The translations under genes and the position numbers were made by a program. From HyVt-560 sp964577195 (GTDB taxonomy: Bacteria > Pseudomonadota > Gammaproteobacteria > UWMA-0217): 10,374 bases of DNA. Shown here one piece after another: positions 5,473 through 10,374 of the stretch. The notes under the pieces are model-generated. The model saw only the letters and a program-made list of their open reading frames with translations, ran no database searches and was not told the origin of the DNA. How positions within the stretch are numbered: position 1 is the first letter of the stretch; each line of letters begins with the position of its first letter. The stretch lies in assembly GCA_964577195.1 (NCBI GenBank), contig CAZNYF010000102.1, forward strand, positions 1 through 10,374, written 5' to 3'.

Positions 5473-6591
5473 ATGAGCACATCAAACGTGGTTTCAATTA
5501 AACAAAATAAAGTTGCGCTAATCACCGGTATTACTGGACAGGATGGCGCCTATTTAGCCGAATTTCTGTTAAAGAAAGGATATGAAGTACACGGCCTGAA
5601 ACGTCGTTCATCCTCCTTTAACACAGATCGGATTGATCATATCTATCAAGACCCACACACGCAGAATAAAAGCTTTTTCCTGCATTATGGCGATCTGACC
5701 GATTCGACCAACCTGATCCGGGTTATTCAGGAAATCCAGCCGGATGAGATTTATAACCTGGCAGCACAAAGCCACGTAGCCGTTTCCTTTGAATCTCCTG
5801 AGTACACCGCAAATTCTGATGCACTAGGAAGTTTAAGAGTCCTTGAGGCCATCCGTATTTTAGGACTGGAAAAGAAAACCCGCTTTTACCAGGCCTCTAC
5901 TTCTGAGCTGTTTGGTAAGGTTCAGGAAATTCCGCAACGTGAAACAACACCATTTTACCCTCGCTCGCCCTACGCTGTTTCCAAAATGTACGCTTACTGG
6001 ATCACCGTAAACTATCGCGAAGCCTATGGTATGTATGCCTGTAACGGTATTCTGTTTAACCACGAATCCCCGATTCGCGGCGAAACATTTGTTACCCGTA
6101 AAATCACTCGCGCCATGGCACGCATAAAACTCGGTCTGCAAGATCAACTGTTCCTTGGCAATATGAACGCCAAGCGCGACTGGGGTCATGCTCGCGACTA
6201 TGTTGAAATGCAGTGGTTGATGCTTCAGCAAGACGAAGCTCAAGATTTCGTCATCGCAACGGGTGAGCAATATTCCGTACGTGATTTTGTTAATCGTGCC
6301 GCCGAGCATGTGGATATTACGATTGAATGGAAAGGCGAAGGCAAAGATGAGAAAGGCTACGATGCTGAAACTGGCAAATGTCTGGTCGAAGTCGATGCAC
6401 GTTATTTCCGTCCAACCGAAGTAGAAACCTTACTCGGTGATCCCACAAAAGCCAAAGAAGAACTCGGCTGGACACCAACGACAACCTTTGCTGAGCTGGT
6501 TGCCGAAATGATGGATCATGACATGGAAATTGCACAACGCGATGCGCTCTGCGAGCGTGAAGGGTTCAAGACTTTCAAATATCACGAGTAA
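5473..6591 (+). CDS. gmd: GDP-mannose 4,6-dehydratase
   Basis: The protein has 372 residues, the usual length for this extended short-chain dehydrogenase family. The NADP-binding Rossmann loop is GITGQDG (19-25), followed by HYGDLTDSTNL (71-81), NLAAQSHVAVSFE (95-107), STSELFG (142-148), YPRSPYAVSK (162-171) and KRDWGHARDYVE (234-245). The catalytic set is T143, E145, Y167 and K171, matching T132, E134, Y156 and K160 of the E. coli enzyme. It turns GDP-D-mannose into GDP-4-keto-6-deoxy-D-mannose, the branch point to GDP-L-fucose, GDP-D-rhamnose and GDP-perosamine. About ten extra residues precede the core compared with E. coli; the true start could be the ATG used here or the in-frame GTG at 5488, since neither has a strong ribosome-binding site. 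It is divergent from manC, which supplies the substrate. The follow-on reductase is not in the window. Confidence 0.95.
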   Translation: MSTSNVVSIKQNKVALITGITGQDGAYLAEFLLKKGYEVHGLKRRSSSFNTDRIDHIYQDPHTQNKSFFLHYGDLTDSTNLIRVIQEIQPDEIYNLAAQSHVAVSFESPEYTANSDALGSLRVLEAIRILGLEKKTRFYQASTSELFGKVQEIPQRETTPFYPRSPYAVSKMYAYWITVNYREAYGMYACNGILFNHESPIRGETFVTRKITRAMARIKLGLQDQLFLGNMNAKRDWGHARDYVEMQWLMLQQDEAQDFVIATGEQYSVRDFVNRAAEHVDITIEWKGEGKDEKGYDAETGKCLVEVDARYFRPTEVETLLGDPTKAKEELGWTPTTTFAELVAEMMDHDMEIAQRDALCEREGFKTFKYHE

Positions 6592-6623
6592 ACTAACTAA
6601 GACGCGAAGCGACTTATCTCACC

Positions 6624-6651
6624 AAAAAGGCCGAATTTATTCGGCCTTTTT
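6624..6651 (+). terminator. Intrinsic terminator after gmd
   Basis: A 12-bp stem pairs AAAAAGGCCGAA (6624-6635) with TTCGGCCTTTTT (6640-6651) around a four-base loop. It ends in a T-run and lies 32 bp after the gmd stop. The A-run on the left arm makes it able to work on both strands. Confidence 0.9.
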
Positions 6652-6815
6652 GCTTTACCGTGTAGTTACAACCTATCCGCTCGATCAATCATAATCAATG
6701 AGATAAATGGTTTTCTGAGCAACAACCCCTTACCCGAAGACTATTAAAAAATTCCCTGACTCGGAGGGAAAGCTGTACCACATTCCCGCAGATTCTAAAT
6801 TCCTGCTGCAAACAA

Positions 6816-6845
6816 AAAGGCCTGACAGTTTCCTGTCAGGCCTTT
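6816..6845 (-). terminator. Intrinsic terminator after tRNA-Thr
   Basis: A 13-bp perfect stem (6816-6828 with 6833-6845, core GGCCTGACAG) has a four-base loop. On the minus strand it ends in a T-run (CCTTTTTGTTT), nine bases after the tRNA 3' end. It also faces gmd transcription. The stretch between it and the gmd terminator (6652-6815) holds only a short TTCCCT/AGGGAA stem (6752-6770) and no gene I can recognise. Confidence 0.85.
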
Positions 6846-6853
6846 GTTTTGTA

Positions 6854-6929
<76 letters not shown>

Positions 6930-6963
6930 AAGGTTTTCTACCCCCAATAACGGGAGCTGCGGA

Positions 6964-6992
6964 ATCATACTTTAGCCGTAGAAAAATCGCAA
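6964..6992 (-). promoter_or_regulatory. Sigma70-type promoter for tRNA-Thr
   Basis: On the minus strand, TTGCGA (6992-6987) and TATGAT (6969-6964) are separated by exactly 17 bp. A GC-rich discriminator (TCCGCAGC) follows, as is common for stringently controlled stable-RNA promoters. The -35 box directly abuts the stop codon of the SPOR-domain gene. Transcription should start near 6957. Confidence 0.7.
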
Positions 6993-7859
6993 TCACGTGC
7001 AGCTACGTTTTAGTTGATCGACTCGACCTTTTGGGAAGTTTTCTTTGATAAAAGCAGGCCAGTCGAGGTCGTGGTCAATTTCATAGTCAAGCCAGTAGAC
7101 ACTTAAGTCTGTAAAACGTACTTCTACCTTGGCGTTAAAGCCTAATGATTTAAGCTTCGACACACGTCTCTGTGAGCCTTTTTTCAAGGTGAACAAACCC
7201 AGTGAAATAGCATTGTCATGTTGGCCATCAGCGACGACGAAATAATCAGAAAATCCATTGGCTGCCAGGCTTTCGGCTTTTTGCAGCGCCGCTTCACGCG
7301 TATCCTCTGAAGGAAGATAGACCCAATACCCTCGGGTTCTGCGTTCATTGGCTACCCGGCTGGAGGTTGTCGCCCCCACAGCTCTCAGGTCTGCACTGGC
7401 AGCATTAGCGGTCTTCTTGTCGGCAAATGGCCCAAGCGTAAAACAGCTTAGTGCTGCCGCCGAGAGTGGCGCATTTTGCGGTGTATCCACCAGCAGATCC
7501 GGTAAACCCGCTATTTCCATTTGCTCGGCAGGCTTCGCGTCAACAGAAGCGAGGGTCTTCTGAGTTTCGCTGGTTGATTCTGCAATTGGCAATGCAGCCG
7601 GTGCGGGCACCTTGATACGTGTAAATTGAGGCTTAGGCACAGCCACTCGGACGGTTCTAGGTGGCGCTTGTACGCGCGGCACAAACTTCTCTGGAACCAT
7701 CGAGGAATTAACCGGGCGCTCATCTACCTCAACCAGCTGAATCAGCATCGGCAACCGGTCTTTTCCACGGGTTAACGGCTCTCGGGGTTGCTGGTTTTCC
7801 TTGGGCCACAGAAAAAACAAAATATTAACTGCGAGTAATGCAAATACGATATTTCTCAT
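6993..7859 (-). CDS. SPOR-domain membrane-anchored protein
   Basis: The protein has 288 residues. A single N-terminal membrane helix (about 3-18, NIVFALLAVNILFFLW) is followed by a proline-rich, basic periplasmic linker (about 20-130). A SPOR-type domain (about 137-250) carries CFTLGPF (139-145), RTRGYWVYLP (174-183), and a second half with ISLGLFTLKKGSQRRVSKLKSLGF (218-241). SPOR domains bind denuded glycan strands of peptidoglycan and often target proteins to the division site. The last 40 residues (YWLDYEIDHDLDW and on) are an extra tail of unknown use. The ATG overlaps the coaX stop by 4 bp, so it is third in the birA-coaX operon. Genes of this kind follow coaX in Pseudomonas relatives. 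The topology is N-in, C-periplasmic by inference. Confidence 0.85.
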   Translation of the reverse strand: MRNIVFALLAVNILFFLWPKENQQPREPLTRGKDRLPMLIQLVEVDERPVNSSMVPEKFVPRVQAPPRTVRVAVPKPQFTRIKVPAPAALPIAESTSETQKTLASVDAKPAEQMEIAGLPDLLVDTPQNAPLSAAALSCFTLGPFADKKTANAASADLRAVGATTSSRVANERRTRGYWVYLPSEDTREAALQKAESLAANGFSDYFVVADGQHDNAISLGLFTLKKGSQRRVSKLKSLGFNAKVEVRFTDLSVYWLDYEIDHDLDWPAFIKENFPKGRVDQLKRSCT

Positions 7860-8593
7860 GCCTTTGTCCGGCTCACTTTATCCATTCCCTTGAATAATAA
7901 GAGAGAATCGACCTTGGTTGGAAGCGTTAATGTTTGATTCAGCGACACGGCATCACCACCAGTGAGCAAAACTGTGACGTTGCTACTAATTTCTTTCTGC
8001 ATTTCTGTGGCGATATGACTAATTGCACCCATAAGCCCTGTCTGTGTACCGCCAGCCACACCCTCGGCTGTGGATCTGGCTAATACCATTCCTTTGGAGG
8101 AAACATCCTGTATTTGTGCGGCTCCACCAGACAGACTTTGTTGCAACAATTTAAGACCGGGAAAAATACAGCCACCCCTGTGAACACCAGCGGCATCCAG
8201 TAAATCCAGAGTAACCGCAGTACCAGCCGATATCACCAACAACGGGCTATTATAAGCGTCTTTGGCCGCCACCAGATTTAAATAACGATCAATACCGAAT
8301 TGTGACCAGTCCGTATACGCGGGTGGAATCAATGGATAATTACCTAATGACAGCCATTCATGAGCCAGCTGCTGACTCGATAAATGCCCGCTGAGCTGCT
8401 GATCAAAACTTTTCCCTTTGACGCTAGCAATGATCAAATGTGCATCTTTACACTGCCCTTGAATAGATCGAACAACCTCTAATGCTGGCTCAGTCTCTGG
8501 ATAAGATCGAAAGGTAACGCTACCTTTTTGCAAATCATCGCTACTGATCCATTTATAACGACTATTGCCAAGATCGAGGAAGATTCGTTTCAT
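7856..8593 (-). CDS. coaX: Type III pantothenate kinase
   Basis: The protein has 245 residues and an acetate/sugar-kinase-like fold. Motifs seen are the N-terminal phosphate loop DLGNSRYKW (7-15), FGIDRYLNLVAA (99-110), SAGTAVTLDLLD (122-133), GGCIFPGL (140-147) and TGGDA (211-215). It phosphorylates pantothenate in the first step of coenzyme A synthesis. Type III enzymes need a monovalent cation, are not inhibited by CoA, and have a high Km for ATP (family knowledge). It overlaps birA by 4 bp upstream and the SPOR gene by 4 bp downstream, so translation of the three is probably coupled. Presence of CoaX suggests the type I enzyme CoaA may be absent, which the window cannot show. The length and motifs are complete. 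Confidence 0.95.
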   Translation of the reverse strand: MKRIFLDLGNSRYKWISSDDLQKGSVTFRSYPETEPALEVVRSIQGQCKDAHLIIASVKGKSFDQQLSGHLSSQQLAHEWLSLGNYPLIPPAYTDWSQFGIDRYLNLVAAKDAYNSPLLVISAGTAVTLDLLDAAGVHRGGCIFPGLKLLQQSLSGGAAQIQDVSSKGMVLARSTAEGVAGGTQTGLMGAISHIATEMQKEISSNVTVLLTGGDAVSLNQTLTLPTKVDSLLLFKGMDKVSRTKA

Positions 8594-9555
8594 TCAGGGT
8601 TTTCCCTTGCTAATCGCAGACTCACATCGCCCGAGCAAAAAGCGCGTAAACCATCAGCAGTCTGCAATAAAAAATTGTAATGTTCATCAATACCGGCAGC
8701 CACTCCTAGTAACTCTTGCTCACCGTTTATCACCGATACCGAGCGACCCTTCAACACATCATAATCAGCCCAATGTTGCTGAATATAGGTATCAATCAAC
8801 TGACCAGCAGCCAGCGTATCGTCAGCAAGAAAATCGAATAATGTGTCCAACATAGTGGCGACCAAAAGATTTCGATCCAGTCTATCCTGATTGCGACTTA
8901 AATACGTCCAGGGCTGATCAAGCGGCTTTGCAGATTGCATAGAAACATTCACACCAATGCCGATAATAATCTCTGTTTGGATTTCACCACGAGGAACGGA
9001 TTCAACTAAAACCCCGGCCAGTTTGCGGTCATCCAGATAGATGTCATTGGGCCATTTTACAGCCAACCGCCCTTTTGCGTAGGGCTGCAATGCTTCAACC
9101 AATTTCATCCCCACCACGAGACTAAGCCCGCTAAGCTCGGCAACAGCTGAATTAAAATGCCAGCCGAGTGAAAGATAAATATTCGCCGCAGGTGGTGAAA
9201 ACCAACTACGGCCACGTCGCCCCCTACCCGAACTCTGCATTTCAGCCAGACATACCTTTTGATGATGAAAATCATCACGCAACTGCTGATTGGTGGAGTC
9301 TACCTTGTAGGCGACAGACAGCTCAGAACTTGGATTAGTCGTCATTGCGCGGCAAATTTTAGAACGGCTCAGGGGTTCAGTAGAATCATGCCAACGAACA
9401 GATTTGTCCCACTGTAAATCCAGCCCATCGGACTGACATTCCGATAACATCGCCGACAATGATTGCTCATCTATACCCAGTTGCAATGCCAAATCACTTA
9501 AAAGATGTGGCTTCCCGTCGGAAAGATGCGTTAAGAGACTGTTAAATAGCGACAT
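8590..9555 (-). CDS. birA: Biotin-[acetyl-CoA-carboxylase] ligase / biotin operon repressor
   Basis: The protein has 321 residues, the size of full-length two-function BirA. An N-terminal winged-helix region (about 5-55, LLSDLALQLGIDEQSLSAML) would bind a biotin operator. The catalytic domain has STN (87-89), the biotinyl-AMP loop SSGRGRRGR (108-116), KWPND (167-171), the catalytic lysine K178 in RKLAGVLVE and GIGVNV (199-204). A C-terminal SH3-like domain (about 268-318) ends in CSGDVSLR. It activates biotin to biotinyl-5'-AMP and transfers it to the carrier protein of acetyl-CoA carboxylase. It may also repress biotin-synthesis genes elsewhere. It is first in the birA-coaX-SPOR operon, with a candidate promoter in the 53-bp gap to the divergent transglycosylase gene. 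Confidence 0.95.
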   Translation of the reverse strand: MSLFNSLLTHLSDGKPHLLSDLALQLGIDEQSLSAMLSECQSDGLDLQWDKSVRWHDSTEPLSRSKICRAMTTNPSSELSVAYKVDSTNQQLRDDFHHQKVCLAEMQSSGRGRRGRSWFSPPAANIYLSLGWHFNSAVAELSGLSLVVGMKLVEALQPYAKGRLAVKWPNDIYLDDRKLAGVLVESVPRGEIQTEIIIGIGVNVSMQSAKPLDQPWTYLSRNQDRLDRNLLVATMLDTLFDFLADDTLAAGQLIDTYIQQHWADYDVLKGRSVSVINGEQELLGVAAGIDEHYNFLLQTADGLRAFCSGDVSLRLARENPE

Positions 9556-9577
9556 TTAACGGTATTTTATGCGCTGA

Positions 9578-9606
9578 CTAATAAATTCATCGGCACAGAA
9601 TAACAA
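9578..9606 (-). promoter_or_regulatory. Candidate promoter for birA-coaX-SPOR
   Basis: On the minus strand, TTGTTA (9606-9601) and TATTAG (9583-9578) are separated by 17 bp. Transcription would start near 9571, giving a leader of only about 16 bases and no obvious Shine-Dalgarno. A TAAAAT closer to birA lacks a -35 partner. Confidence 0.42.
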
Positions 9607-9608
9607 GC

Positions 9609-10208
9609 ATGCGGCTATTACTGATACTCCTGGCGCTCAATATCCTCTCGGTTTCTGCAACCGCTGGTGATCGGGTCTACCAATACGCAACAGTTGAAGG
9701 CGTACCGTTATTCACGGACAGGCATACCTCATTGGGCAACGCGCTAGTCTCCACAAAATTCTACGGCCGCCCTCCTCCGCCTGCCGTCACTGGAGGGTGC
9801 AAATTAAGTAGCAAAAAGGCCAAAAAACGCATTCAGCGATACGCGAAAACCATCACCCGGCTTTCAGCAACACACAACATCGACAAAGCACTAATCGAAG
9901 CCGTTATCACCGCAGAATCCTGCTACAACCCCAAGGCACTATCCAGTGTCGGTGCACAAGGCTTGATGCAACTCATGCCAAAAACCGCCAGTATGCTCGG
10001 CGTAAAAGACCCCTTCAATCCTGAACAAAACATGGCAGGTGGCGTAAAATACCTACGCATGATGCTAGACCAATTCGGTCAAGACAAACGACTCGCACTG
10101 GCGGCGTACAATGCAGGCCCGGGCGCTGTAAAGAAATACAACAACACCATACCGCCCTACAAAGAAACTCGGAACTATGTCAGTAAAATCATGAAATTGA
10201 TTAACTAA
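9609..10208 (+). CDS. Secreted lytic murein transglycosylase (SLT domain, family 1 type)
   Basis: The protein has 199 residues. A signal peptide (about 1-19, RLLLILLALNILSVSATA, likely cleaved before GD) is followed by a short segment DRVYQYATVEGVPLFTDR (21-38) that resembles a DUF4124-like module. A lysine-rich stretch comes next, then the SLT domain (about 84-199). The catalytic acid should be E103 in ITAES. Other hallmarks are YNPKALSSVGAQGLMQLMP (106-124), NMAGGVKYLRMML (141-153) and ALAAYNAGPGAV (163-174). Such enzymes cleave the MurNAc-GlcNAc bond in peptidoglycan and leave 1,6-anhydro ends. No lipobox is visible, so it is probably soluble in the periplasm. Two cysteines (C64 and C105) could form a disulfide. 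It is divergent from birA and 66 bp before a tRNA-Ser. The start has a weak ribosome-binding site, but the signal peptide fits. Confidence 0.92.
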   Translation: MRLLLILLALNILSVSATAGDRVYQYATVEGVPLFTDRHTSLGNALVSTKFYGRPPPPAVTGGCKLSSKKAKKRIQRYAKTITRLSATHNIDKALIEAVITAESCYNPKALSSVGAQGLMQLMPKTASMLGVKDPFNPEQNMAGGVKYLRMMLDQFGQDKRLALAAYNAGPGAVKKYNNTIPPYKETRNYVSKIMKLIN

Positions 10209-10231
10209 TAGACGCCGGCTTATTCCCCCAG

Positions 10232-10258
10232 TTTACATACAAAACAAACTACTATAGG
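10232..10258 (+). promoter_or_regulatory. Possible promoter for tRNA-Ser
   Basis: TTTACA (10232-10237) and TATAGG (10253-10258) lie upstream of the tRNA. The spacing is 15 bp, shorter than ideal. The tRNA 5' end is 16 bases past the -10. Confidence 0.4.
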
Positions 10259-10274
10259 CTTCGCCTCCTGATTT

Positions 10275-10362
10275 GGAGAAGTGTCCGAGTGGCTGAAGGA
10301 GCTCGCCTGGAAAGCGTGTATACGGCAACGTATCGAGGGTTCGAATCCCTCCTTCTCCGCCA
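10275..10362 (+). tRNA. tRNA-Ser (anticodon GGA)
   Basis: The 88-nt class II tRNA has a long variable arm. The acceptor GGAGAAG pairs with CTTCTCC, the anticodon loop CTGGAAA carries anticodon GGA (10309-10311), the variable stem is ATACG/CGTAT with a GCAA loop, and the T arm GAGGG/CCCTC closes TTCGAAT. The discriminator is G and CCA is encoded. It reads UCC and UCU. The anticodon stem CTCGC/GCGTG has a U-U mismatch at the second pair (10303 and 10317). The window ends 12 bases later, so no terminator can be seen. Confidence 0.97.
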
Positions 10363-10374
10363 AATTCAAAAAGC

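Noticed and set aside
5860..6309. Long antisense frame (149 codons) inside gmd
   Set aside because: It is opposite a complete gmd with all catalytic motifs. The peptide shows no family signature and is best explained as a shadow of the coding strand.

Overview
The window looks like ordinary chromosome from a gammaproteobacterium, most likely on the Pseudomonas/Cellvibrio/Saccharophagus side of the class. The main reason is the tightly overlapping block birA, coaX and a SPOR-domain gene that ends at a tRNA-Thr, an arrangement I know from Pseudomonas and relatives. The tRNA-Ser(GGA) and the Gmd and ManC proteins are also typical of the class. No genus can be named from the sequence alone.

Layout, left to right. 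Positions 1-303 (minus) hold the N-terminal 101 codons of a DUF4743/Nudix-type hydrolase cut by the window edge. Between it and a divergent OmpA-domain envelope protein (544-1299, plus) sits a compact 134-bp transposon-like element with 18-bp perfect terminal inverted repeats and a 5-bp target duplication. A small DUF423 membrane protein follows (1330-1704). After a 222-bp gap with an imperfect hairpin and a good sigma70-type promoter comes a class V aminotransferase of the alanine-glyoxylate type (1927-3093). It ends at a strong bidirectional terminator.

The middle is a sugar-nucleotide module. manC (3605-5038, minus) makes GDP-mannose and overlaps by 23 bp a VanZ-like membrane gene (3199-3627, minus). 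Divergent from it across a 434-bp AT-rich gap, gmd (5473-6591, plus) converts GDP-mannose to GDP-4-keto-6-deoxymannose. The enzyme that would finish GDP-fucose, GDP-rhamnose or an amino sugar is not in the window. The module probably feeds surface polysaccharide or O-antigen synthesis.

The right part is housekeeping. tRNA-Thr(TGT) at 6854-6929 (minus) has its own promoter and terminator and lies just downstream of the birA-coaX-SPOR operon (9555 down to 6993, minus), whose genes overlap by 4 bp each. Divergent from birA is a secreted lytic transglycosylase (9609-10208, plus). A tRNA-Ser(GGA) at 10275-10362 closes the window and carries a U-U mismatch in its anticodon stem.

I do not see an undescribed multi-gene system here. 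The best leads are the small inverted-repeat element at 352-485, the structured gap at 1754-1846, and the altered gene context of the tRNA-Thr.
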